In this document: positions 1 to 6,027 of the stretch, piece after piece | How the letters are laid out: each line of letters opens with the position of its first letter | Position numbering within the stretch: position 1 is the first letter of the stretch | Assembly (NCBI GenBank): GCA_028704215.1 | Contig: JAQVLJ010000026.1 | Coordinates: 1 to 10,918, forward strand | DNA from: Clostridia bacterium | Lineage (GTDB): Bacteria > Bacillota > Clostridia > Christensenellales > UBA1242 | Direction of reading: 5' to 3' | DNA: 10,918 bases | Made by a program: the position numbers and the translations under genes | Notes under the pieces: generated by a model | What the model was told of the DNA's origin: nothing | What the model saw: only the letters and a program-made list of their open reading frames with translations | Databases searched by the model: none

Positions 1-431
1 TCTCGCAACATTTCATCTGCGATTTTTGACAAACGCGCTTCTGTATAACGCATAGCTGCGGCTTTGTCATCATCCATTGATCCAAAGTTTCCGTGACCAT
101 CAACAAGGGGGTGATTAATAGAAAAGTCTTGTGACATACGCACCAAAGCATCGTAAATACTGCTGTCGCCATGTGGATGAAATTTACCCATGACTTCGCC
201 GACTATACGAGCGCATTTTTTGTGAGGTTTGTCGCTATAATTATTAAGTTCGCTCATTCCAAACAATATACGTCTATGAACGGGTTTTAAACCATCTCTT
301 ACATCAGGTATAGCACGAGATACATTAACTGCCATAGCGTAAGAAATGAACGAATGTTTCATTTCTTTTTCTATGTCAACGTCCACGTATTTGGTGTTGT
401 CTATTTTTACAAATTTTTCATTTTTAGCCAT
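1..431 (-). CDS. gyrA: DNA gyrase subunit A, N-terminal part (cut by window edge)
   Basis: GyrA is the DNA-cleaving and rejoining subunit of DNA gyrase (A2B2), which introduces negative supercoils using ATP hydrolysed by GyrB. Only the first 143 codons lie in the window; the gene runs off the left edge. The N-terminal winged-helix domain is clear: SRAIPDVRDGLKPVHRRIL near residues 38-56, the quinolone-resistance region HPHGDSSIYDALVRM at 85-99, and AAMRYTEAR with the catalytic tyrosine at about residue 129. The quinolone-contact positions are the sensitive types: Ser90 and Asp94 match E. coli Ser83 and Asp87. The start ATG (429-431) sits 9 bases after the gyrB stop. Its Shine-Dalgarno TAGGAG (438-443) overlaps that stop codon, so the two genes are probably translationally coupled. 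ParC is the main alternative, but the GyrB partner and the GHGNFGSMD sequence favour GyrA. Confidence 0.95.
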   Translation of the reverse strand, partial: MAKNEKFVKIDNTKYVDVDIEKEMKHSFISYAMAVNVSRAIPDVRDGLKPVHRRILFGMSELNNYSDKPHKKCARIVGEVMGKFHPHGDSSIYDALVRMSQDFSINHPLVDGHGNFGSMDDDKAAAMRYTEARLSKIADEMLR

Positions 432-440
432 AATCTACTC

Positions 441-2387
441 CTATATATCCAAATCTTTTACAAGTTTTGCATTTTCTTCAATAAACTGTTTTCTCAATTC
501 TGGTCTTTCTCCCATCAATGTATCGAATATTTCGTTTGCAGAAATGGCATCTTCCATAGTAATTTGTTTCAAAATTCTGTTTTCTGGATTCATTGTCGTA
601 CTCCACAATTGTTCTGGATTCATCTCTCCTAGACCTTTGTATCGTTGCAAATCCATATTTTTTTTGCCATTCAATTCAAATTCTTTTTCTAACTCAGAGT
701 CAGAATAAAAATACGTAACTTGTTTGTTTCGAGTTACCTTATATAACGGGGGCTGAGCTACATAAATATGTCCTGTTTCGATTAGTGGTTTCATAAATCT
801 AAAAAAGAATGTCAACAATAATGTACGAATATGACTTCCATCTACGTCCGCATCTGTCATACAAATAATTTTGTCATAACGCAATTTTGCAGGGTCACAA
901 TCAATAGTAATTCCGCAACCAAATGCAGTGATCATGCTTTTTATTTCTTCGTTTTCCAGGGCTTTTGCTACACGAGTTTTTTCTACATTAAGTATTTTAC
1001 CACGCAAAGGCAATATCGCTTGAAAGCGTCTATCTCTTCCTTGTTTTGCACTACCGCCCGCACTATCTCCTTCCACAAGGTAAATTTCGCAGTCTTTTGG
1101 GTCTTTTTCGCTACAATCGGCTAGTTTTCCAGGTAGAGTGCTGTTTTCTAGAACTGACTTTCTACGTGCCAAATCTCGCGCATTACGAGCTGCTTCACGA
1201 GCACGTTGACTTAAAACACATTTGGTTATAAGATTTTTGCTTTCCTTTGGATGTTCTTCAAGATATTCTTCAAAAGTTTCACTAAGTGCTTTGCTTACCA
1301 AAGTACGCATTTCACTGTTGCCCAATTTTGTTTTTGTTTGTCCTTCAAATTGAGGGTCACTTAGTTTTACACTCACTATTGCAACAATGCCTTCACGAGA
1401 ATCGTCGCCAGATAATTTTTCATTGTCTTTAAATAGTTTATTTTTTAATGCGTAATCATTTAAAAGGCGAGTAATAGTGTTTTTGAAGCCATCTAAGTGT
1501 GCGCCACCTTCTTCTGTGTGAATATTGTTTGCGTAAGAGTGAATGTTTTCTGAATAAGAATCAATGTATTGAAAACTGATTTCAATTTCACAAGGATTTT
1601 GTGCACCCTCTGGGCTTTTTGTCGTATAAAACTTGTTGATATATATAGGTTCATCAAACACACACTCTTTATTTTTTGTTAGGTCTTGAACAAATTCTGC
1701 TATACCTCCCATAAATTGAAAAGTGTGTTTTTGTTCTCTTTCTAGTCTTTGATCTTCTATGTGTAGTAACAAACCTTTGTTTAAAAATGCTATTTCTCTT
1801 ATACGTGATTTTAATGTTTCATAAATAAAGTCAGTTGTTTCAAAAATAACAGAATCAGGATAAAAAGTAACGACAGTACCTGTTCTATCTTCTTTACCCA
1901 CAACTTGTAATCTATCGGTAGGAATACCTCTATGATATTCTTGAAAATAATGGTTTCCGTGCTGAAAAATATCTACTGTCAGTTTGCTAGAAAGCGCATT
2001 AACAACAGATAGCCCCACACCGTGCAAACCACCAGAAATTTTGTATCCTTCTCCACCGAACTTACCGCCAGCATGGAGTTTGGTCAAAACAACCTCAACA
2101 GCACTGATGCCCTCTGTTTTGTGTATTCCAGTAGGTATACCACGTCCATTGTCTGTAACTCTACAGCCACCATCAGCCAATATTTCCACGCTAATTTCGT
2201 TACAATATCCAGCGATTGCTTCATCAATAGAATTATCTACAATTTCTACAACAATGTGATGAAGTCCTCTTTCATCTGTTGAACCAATATACATTCCGGG
2301 GCGCTTACGTACTGGTTCCAAACCTTCTAAGACTTGGATATCATTCTCATCATATTTTTTCGATTTGGTCAATTCTATTTCGTTCAT
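441..2387 (-). CDS. gyrB: DNA gyrase subunit B
   Basis: This is the ATPase subunit of DNA gyrase; it pairs with GyrA, encoded immediately downstream, to supercoil DNA. At 648 residues it has the usual Gram-positive length, without the insert seen in E. coli GyrB. The GHKL ATPase domain shows EIVDNSIDE (48-56), DNGRGIP (79-85) and GGLHGVG (119-125). The transducer domain carries the ATP-sensing lysine loop QTKTKLGN (350-357). The TOPRIM domain has EGDSAGG (439-445), PLRGKILNVEK (460-470) and the metal-binding DADVDG (512-517). The C-terminal QRYKGLGEMNPEQLW motif (581-595) is typical of GyrB. The start is set by AGGAG at 2394-2398, six bases from the ATG, and by alignment of the KRPGMYIG region. 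A promoter lies at 2436-2464. The usual dnaA-dnaN-recF neighbours are absent on the upstream side. Confidence 0.97.
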   Translation of the reverse strand: MNEIELTKSKKYDENDIQVLEGLEPVRKRPGMYIGSTDERGLHHIVVEIVDNSIDEAIAGYCNEISVEILADGGCRVTDNGRGIPTGIHKTEGISAVEVVLTKLHAGGKFGGEGYKISGGLHGVGLSVVNALSSKLTVDIFQHGNHYFQEYHRGIPTDRLQVVGKEDRTGTVVTFYPDSVIFETTDFIYETLKSRIREIAFLNKGLLLHIEDQRLEREQKHTFQFMGGIAEFVQDLTKNKECVFDEPIYINKFYTTKSPEGAQNPCEIEISFQYIDSYSENIHSYANNIHTEEGGAHLDGFKNTITRLLNDYALKNKLFKDNEKLSGDDSREGIVAIVSVKLSDPQFEGQTKTKLGNSEMRTLVSKALSETFEEYLEEHPKESKNLITKCVLSQRAREAARNARDLARRKSVLENSTLPGKLADCSEKDPKDCEIYLVEGDSAGGSAKQGRDRRFQAILPLRGKILNVEKTRVAKALENEEIKSMITAFGCGITIDCDPAKLRYDKIICMTDADVDGSHIRTLLLTFFFRFMKPLIETGHIYVAQPPLYKVTRNKQVTYFYSDSELEKEFELNGKKNMDLQRYKGLGEMNPEQLWSTTMNPENRILKQITMEDAISANEIFDTLMGERPELRKQFIEENAKLVKDLDI

Positions 2388-2435
2388 TAGTTGCTCCTAA
2401 AAAATTATTTTTTTATATATTATCTAATATACTAT

Positions 2436-2464
2436 ATTATATAATATATATTAACAAAAAGCAA
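2436..2464 (-). promoter_or_regulatory. Sigma-A-type promoter of gyrBA
   Basis: Reading the minus strand, a -35 box TTGCTT (2459-2464) is followed after 17 bases by a perfect -10 box TATAAT (2436-2441). Transcription would start near 2429, giving a leader of about 42 bases that includes the gyrB Shine-Dalgarno. The stretch between promoter and gene is almost pure A/T with overlapping TATA-like words, so alternative -10 boxes are possible. I saw no clear operator or attenuator hairpin. Confidence 0.7.
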
Positions 2465-2548
2465 CTAAGTTAAACATTTAAAACGAAAAACGAGTCTTCT
2501 TCACACTTTGAAAAAATAAACATACTATGAAATATACAAAAGATTTTT

Positions 2549-2579
2549 TTGAAATACAAAAGAAATACATTTACATAAT
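2549..2579 (+). promoter_or_regulatory. Possible promoter of the cysteine-rich small protein gene
   Basis: A TTGAAA hexamer (2549-2554) is followed by CATAAT (2574-2579), five of six matches to the -10 consensus but with a long 19-base spacer. A 17-base spacer would instead use the poorer TACATA at 2572-2577. The predicted start, near 2586, leaves a leader of about 30 bases containing the strong Shine-Dalgarno at 2604-2609. The region also holds imperfect repeats of GAAATACAAAAGA. Weak evidence; a specialised sigma factor could be used instead. Confidence 0.3.
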
Positions 2580-2617
2580 TTCAAAAGAACAACAAATTTA
2601 CAAAGGGGGAAAAACAA

Positions 2618-2815
2618 ATGTTTAACAGCATGTTTGGTGGGGATTGCCATCAAGACAATTGTGGCTTCGGAGGCGGTGGCGACTGCTGCTGGATAATAAT
2701 ATTAATTTTATTATTATGTAACTGTGGATGCTGCATTGACCCATGCTTCTTAATTATCATTCTCTTGTTGCTTTGCTGCTGCGGATGTGGTGGCGGTCAA
2801 AAGAATAGATGTTAA
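2618..2815 (+). CDS. Tiny cysteine-rich, hydrophobic protein of unknown function
   Basis: This 65-residue protein has 14 cysteines (about one residue in five). It opens with a Gly/Cys-rich head (residues 7-24) followed by two similar modules. Each module is a short Ile/Leu run (WIIILILLL at 25-33, FLIIILLLL at 44-52) capped by a Cys/Gly cluster (34-43 and 53-60), which suggests an internal duplication. The hydrophobic runs are only about nine residues, too short for ordinary membrane helices unless the adjacent cysteines are also buried. A purine-rich Shine-Dalgarno AAAGGGGG ends at 2609, eight bases before the ATG, and a terminator follows the stop, so I consider it a real gene. The layout recalls small Clostridia proteins that databases label with the uninformative name 'chorion class high-cysteine HCB protein 13', and more loosely YjcZ-like sporulation peptides. 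Metal binding, disulfide cross-linking in a surface or spore layer, or membrane association are guesses. It stands alone, divergent from gyrB. Confidence 0.75.
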   Translation: MFNSMFGGDCHQDNCGFGGGGDCCWIIILILLLCNCGCCIDPCFLIIILLLLCCCGCGGGQKNRC

Positions 2816-2880
2816 TATCTGACCATACATAAAAGAAGCAACTAAAAAGCAAAAAAACATTCTCCGTTATTTGCTTTACA

Positions 2881-2910
2881 AAAAAGGCGACCGATTATAG
2901 TCGCTTTTTT
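2881..2910. terminator. Bidirectional intrinsic terminator between the Cys-rich gene and hflX
   Basis: A GCGAC/GTCGC stem (2887-2891 with 2900-2904) closes an 8-base loop and is flanked by A5 on the left and T6 on the right, so the stem can extend through A-T and G-U pairs. It lies 65 bases after the plus-strand stop codon and 7 bases beyond the hflX stop codon on the minus strand. It therefore serves both converging genes. A second, looser hairpin (AAAGCAAA 2846-2853 with TTTGCTTT 2870-2877) precedes it on the plus strand. Confidence 0.8.
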
Positions 2911-2917
2911 GTTGTTT

Positions 2918-4003
2918 TTATAATAATTTTGACCTAACAATTTCTTTTAGTTTGTCAATGTTGTCATTGCTTTTGGCTGAAATTTTGATATTTGGAAATT
3001 CAAAATCATTTTTTAAGTCTAAAATCTCTTCTTGAGTCAATTTATCAATTTTATTATAAAGTAATATCATCTTGTTTTTATCACACTTTAAGTCGTCCAA
3101 AACATCCAAAACCACTTTTAATTGCTCATATTTTTGCTTATCACTGGCATCTAATACAATCAATAATACATCGGCATCTGCTGACTCTTCTAGTGTAGCA
3201 GAAAATGCATAAGTCAATTCGTGTGGTAAGTTTGACACAAATCCTACTGTATCAGACAACACATAATGCACACCATTATCCCATACTTTTTTTGTCAAAA
3301 CGTCAAGAGTTGCAAATAATCTATCGTCTGCATAGCCCTGTGCTTTTGTAATGGTGTTTAAAAGCGTTGTTTTACCTGAATTCGTGTAACCAACCAGGGC
3401 AACGGTTTTTACGTTCATTTTGCGTTGTTTACGACTTTCTGTACGATGTCGCTTAACATCAGCAATTTCTTTTTCTTTTGATAAAATCGCTTCTTTTATA
3501 TATCTTCTGTCCGTTTCAAGTTTTGTTTCTCCTGGACCACGCATTCCAACACCGCCACTACCATATCTACCACTGCTGCCTTCAAGGGCATTTAATCTAG
3601 GTAACATATATTTCAGTTGAGCAAGTTCCACCTGTAATCTACCTTCGTGCGACTGGGCACGACTGGCAAATATATCGAGAATAAGCATAGTTCTATCAAT
3701 AATTCGGCAACCAATCTCATCTTCAAGATTGCGAATTTGTGAGCCTGTCAAACCCACGTCAAAAATGAGCAGATCTGCGCCTAATTCTTTGACGGTATCT
3801 CTTAATTCTTCAACTTTTCCACTACCAATGTAACTGTGAGCATTTATTTCACGCAAAATACAGCTGCCCACTCCTTTTACTTCAAGTAGTGCAGACTCTG
3901 CCAAGTTTTTCAGTTCGTTGAGAGAATATTCCATTCGTTCATTAGACTTATATGGTCCAAACAAATAACAGCTTTCTCTTTTTGGTTCATTTTTGAAACT
4001 CAT
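2918..4003 (-). CDS. hflX: Ribosome-associated GTPase HflX (short form)
   Basis: HflX is a cytoplasmic GTPase that binds the 50S subunit and, in studied bacteria, splits stalled ribosomes under stress. The N-terminal HflX domain has SYIGSGKVEEL (57-67) and a family-typical RGPGETKLETDRR (155-167) preceded by a Gly-rich loop and followed by a basic coiled linker (about 168-197). The GTPase domain shows G1 GYTNSGKT (205-212), the switch I segment DRLFATLD (227-234), G3 DTVGF (251-255), G4 NKID (317-320) and G5 SAK (342-344). The protein ends at residue 361, right after the last helix of the G domain, so the C-terminal domain that brings most relatives to about 410-430 residues is missing. The P-loop reads NSGKT where NAGKS is usual; both are compatible with GTP binding. 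The start at Met1 aligns with the family, yet no Shine-Dalgarno precedes it. A promoter at 4010-4038 suggests a leaderless mRNA. Confidence 0.93.
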   Translation of the reverse strand: MSFKNEPKRESCYLFGPYKSNERMEYSLNELKNLAESALLEVKGVGSCILREINAHSYIGSGKVEELRDTVKELGADLLIFDVGLTGSQIRNLEDEIGCRIIDRTMLILDIFASRAQSHEGRLQVELAQLKYMLPRLNALEGSSGRYGSGGVGMRGPGETKLETDRRYIKEAILSKEKEIADVKRHRTESRKQRKMNVKTVALVGYTNSGKTTLLNTITKAQGYADDRLFATLDVLTKKVWDNGVHYVLSDTVGFVSNLPHELTYAFSATLEESADADVLLIVLDASDKQKYEQLKVVLDVLDDLKCDKNKMILLYNKIDKLTQEEILDLKNDFEFPNIKISAKSNDNIDKLKEIVRSKLL

Positions 4004-4009
4004 AACAAA

Positions 4010-4038
4010 ATAATACTATAACTCAAAAAAATCTGCAA
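4010..4038 (-). promoter_or_regulatory. Promoter of hflX predicting a leaderless mRNA
   Basis: On the minus strand TTGCAG (4033-4038), a 17-base spacer and TATTAT (4010-4015) stand only six bases before the hflX ATG (4003). An overlapping TATAGT (4015-4020) is an alternative -10 box with a poorer -35. With the first pair the expected transcription start falls on or next to the start codon, which fits the absence of a Shine-Dalgarno. The terminator of the upstream gene lies just beyond, so hflX needs a promoter in this short gap. Confidence 0.5.
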
Positions 4039-4039
4039 C

Positions 4040-4065
4040 AAAAAACACTCGCTATTAACGAGTGC
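4040..4065 (-). terminator. Intrinsic terminator of the two-gene secreted-protein operon
   Basis: On the minus strand CACTCG and CGAGTG (4059-4064 with 4046-4051) form a six-pair stem, extendable by one G-U pair, around a 7-base loop. It is followed by six T residues (4040-4045). It lies 14 bases after the stop codon of the gene at 4079-5005 and separates that operon from hflX. Confidence 0.8.
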
Positions 4066-4078
4066 TCTTATAATCTTT

Positions 4079-5005
4079 TTAAACTGCCCAACTAGGTGCA
4101 CTTGGCATATTATATATATTCATAAAATTTTGGTCATAAGTTTCAGTACTTTGGAAGTCAATATTTACATCGACGCCATAGCCATGCACAACATAAGTAC
4201 CGCCATATTTGATTTCAGTAAAATAGCCTTTTTCATTCACGGTAAAGTCCATCCAAATGCTTGTAAATCTAGGGTCTTTTCCGTCTGTATAGTCTTTTGC
4301 ACCATCTTTTACAGCCACTTTATACTCTGCTGCTGCCCCACTATTCAGAATTGTTCTAAAAGAATACAATCTTTCAAGTTTTGTCGTGCCATTAGTATTT
4401 GTGGTACGAAGATACTTTTTGCTAAAAGTACTGCCTTGTATAGTAGAAGAGTTCAAAATAAGCACAGATTTATTTGGAGTGTTTCCTTTACGAGAAATAA
4501 ATTGACTCTCGGACATGACTTGTGTAGAAGAAAATTTGTTAGATACAGTCGATTCTCTCAAATATATCTTTTGTGTGTTAGGATTGTAAAAATATTCTTC
4601 ATAGTTGTCTTTACTTCCATGAGATTCTGCATAATTGTATATTGTATTGTCACTATATTTACTTCTTGTAGTAGAAAAGACTTGTTCTTTTCCTCCAAAC
4701 AAATGAATAAGAATGGATTGTGCTGTTGTCAGTTTGTATCCCATACCATCTTGCAATACACTATAAGCATAATCCCATGCCTTCAAACAATCTGCTTCCG
4801 TATACACAATACTACTTGTGTTTCCAGGAGTAATTTCACTTTCATCAATTTCGTTTTCATCTATAATTTCAGTGTTGTTTGGAGTAGAAGACGAAACTTC
4901 TGAATTATCTGTCGAAAAACCATTGACCGCGTTTATGGTAACAAATGCCATAATCAAGGTCAAAAATAATATTATTATATTGCTATATTTTAATTTTTTC
5001 TTCAT
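4079..5005 (-). CDS. Secreted protein of unknown function, paralogue of its upstream neighbour
   Basis: I do not recognise a named family in this 308-residue protein. Residues 1-29 form a basic start plus a hydrophobic stretch, a signal peptide or N-terminal anchor. There is no cysteine for lipid attachment, and no signal peptidase site is obvious. An acidic, Ser/Thr/Asn-rich linker follows (30-66), then a folded region starting with a helix (about 68-88) and continuing as mostly beta-strand. It resembles the 303-residue upstream protein in order and spacing: a helix, then KIYLRESTVSNKF (146-158), NSSTIQGSTFSKKYL (185-199), and a C-terminal strand pattern around 251-294. The pair probably arose by tandem duplication. 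The alternating C-terminal strands recall the LolA/LppX-like half-barrel fold of many Firmicutes exported proteins, an inference only. Its ATG overlaps the upstream stop (ATGA), with AGAGG at 5016-5020 as ribosome binding site, so translation is coupled. A terminator follows at 4040-4065. Confidence 0.85.
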   Translation of the reverse strand: MKKKLKYSNIIILFLTLIMAFVTINAVNGFSTDNSEVSSSTPNNTEIIDENEIDESEITPGNTSSIVYTEADCLKAWDYAYSVLQDGMGYKLTTAQSILIHLFGGKEQVFSTTRSKYSDNTIYNYAESHGSKDNYEEYFYNPNTQKIYLRESTVSNKFSSTQVMSESQFISRKGNTPNKSVLILNSSTIQGSTFSKKYLRTTNTNGTTKLERLYSFRTILNSGAAAEYKVAVKDGAKDYTDGKDPRFTSIWMDFTVNEKGYFTEIKYGGTYVVHGYGVDVNIDFQSTETYDQNFMNIYNMPSAPSWAV

Positions 5006-5913
5006 TTTCTAGGGTCCTCTAATAAAAAGTATTTTGAAAAATCGTTGTATGATGTGGTCATATTTGCGTTGATTGTGACTTCAAATCCTTGTGATTTTAT
5101 CGAATATGATTCTATTACTGTATATGATATAAGGTTTCCGTTTTTATCTATTAAAAATTCCAAGTCAATTTTTGAAAATTCGGGAATTTTGGTACTTTCT
5201 GAAAAGATTTTAACATACTTTTGGTAATTTGTCACGGATAATTTAGTATCTAATGAAATTTTTGTTGAATAAAATAGTGTTTTTTGATTATTTTTCTCAA
5301 TTAGCTTCTTTTTCATTGTTCCGAAGCTTTTTATGGTACTACTATTAATAGTATAGTTTAATTCACCCGCAAAAATGCCATAAGTTTCTTTATAAGTCGG
5401 AACAGTCATTGTTTTCCACCCCTGTGAAAAGGTTGGTTTGAATGAAGTGTTAACATTTGTTGTGTCGCGCATGTAGACACTATTTCCATCAAAGTAAGTA
5501 AGAGAATAAACATTTCGTCCTACTGGTCCAGCAATTTTGACACTACTATTTATGACCAAAGCATTACCATTACTATCAACTCTTGTAGCACCATAAACCT
5601 GTTGTGTTACAGTACCTATAGGCGTGCTAGTTACAGCAGTTCCTGTTGTAGTACTGTCTATAGTCATAGCACTACCAAATGATAACATGGCATATTTTAC
5701 TACATCTTCAGCATTTTTTATACTTACCATACAATCGATTTCTTCTGGCAATTCTACATCGGGGTCTACTTCTTCTATGATTTCTGTTTCAGTGTTGTGA
5801 TTATTGTCCGCCGATACTGGATTGCTTTTTATAAACGCTGGTGAAAAGATTACTAACGAAAGTATCGCTATCAAAACAAAATACATAAAATTCGTTATTT
5901 TCTTATTCATCAT
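5002..5913 (-). CDS. Secreted protein of unknown function, first gene of the paralogue pair
   Basis: This 303-residue protein has a clear signal peptide: basic start, hydrophobic core at about 10-28, and a likely cleavage after NPVSA (residue 35). An acidic linker (36-60) leads to a helix (about 65-82), then a beta-rich region. Segments SVYMRDTTNVNTSF (145-158), NSSTIKSFGTMKKKL (190-204) and the C-terminal stretch 251-296 match corresponding segments of the next gene, so the two look like diverged copies. The C-terminus, with a strand, the turn DKNGN, and further alternating strands, is suggestive of a LolA/LppX-like lipid- or ligand-binding fold; this is a guess from pattern. There is no Shine-Dalgarno before the tandem ATGATG start (5908-5913). 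A consensus-like promoter lies immediately upstream, implying a leaderless transcript. Either ATG could be used. It should act outside the cell membrane; partner and substrate are unknown. Confidence 0.85.
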   Translation of the reverse strand: MMNKKITNFMYFVLIAILSLVIFSPAFIKSNPVSADNNHNTETEIIEEVDPDVELPEEIDCMVSIKNAEDVVKYAMLSFGSAMTIDSTTTGTAVTSTPIGTVTQQVYGATRVDSNGNALVINSSVKIAGPVGRNVYSLTYFDGNSVYMRDTTNVNTSFKPTFSQGWKTMTVPTYKETYGIFAGELNYTINSSTIKSFGTMKKKLIEKNNQKTLFYSTKISLDTKLSVTNYQKYVKIFSESTKIPEFSKIDLEFLIDKNGNLISYTVIESYSIKSQGFEVTINANMTTSYNDFSKYFLLEDPRK

Positions 5914-5918
5914 TATAC

Positions 5919-5947
5919 ATATTATATTAAAAATTTGATATTGTCAA
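5919..5947 (-). promoter_or_regulatory. Strong promoter of the secreted paralogue pair, predicting a leaderless mRNA
   Basis: On the minus strand a perfect -35 TTGACA (5942-5947) is followed after 17 bases by TAATAT (5919-5924). With a 15-base spacer the -10 would be a perfect TATAAT (5921-5926). The -10 ends only five to seven bases before the ATGATG at 5908-5913, so transcription should begin at or next to the start codon. No Shine-Dalgarno is present. The -35 box is inside the left arm of an inverted repeat (5940-5967). Confidence 0.75.
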
Positions 5948-5967
5948 TAGTCGCGCATTTTGACAAT
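5940..5967. repeat. Inverted repeat overlapping the -35 box
   Basis: ATTGTCAA (5940-5947) and TTGACAAT (5960-5967) form a perfect 8-base inverted repeat separated by 12 bases. The left arm contains the complement of the -35 box of the promoter for the secreted paralogues. It could be an operator for a dimeric regulator or simply a duplicated -35 word. It places a second TTGACA facing the plus strand, but with no good -10 box and no gene behind it. Confidence 0.4.
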
Positions 5968-5989
5968 TAATGGTGATAATTTTTATTAC

Positions 5990-6020
5990 AAAAAAAATGA
6001 ACACATTAAGTGTCCATTTT
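5990..6020 (-). terminator. Intrinsic terminator of the Ig-repeat surface protein gene
   Basis: On the minus strand AAAATGGACAC (6010-6020) pairs with GTGTTCATTTT (5994-6004), with one G-U pair, around a 5-base loop. The hairpin runs into eight T residues (5990-5997). It begins seven bases after the TAA stop of the 1141-residue gene and insulates it from the downstream operon. Confidence 0.85.
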
Positions 6021-6027
6021 CTATTTG

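Noticed and set aside
140..180. Possible fluoroquinolone-resistance changes in GyrA
   Set aside because: The key positions are Ser90 and Asp94, the usual sensitive residues; nothing suggests resistance.
346..708. Plus-strand open frames across the gyrB/gyrA junction
   Set aside because: They are antisense to two highly conserved genes and show no family features or ribosome binding site.
4130..4903. A 257-codon open frame on the plus strand opposite the second secreted gene
   Set aside because: It lies entirely antisense to a gene with signal peptide, ribosome binding site, coupling to its neighbour and a terminator. Its predicted protein has an unnatural Cys/Ile/Phe/Ser-rich composition typical of a complementary-strand shadow.
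5960..5990. A plus-strand promoter starting with TTGACA
   Set aside because: No -10 box better than four of six matches stands at 16-18 bases, and it would only read into the terminator and the antisense strand of the surface protein gene.
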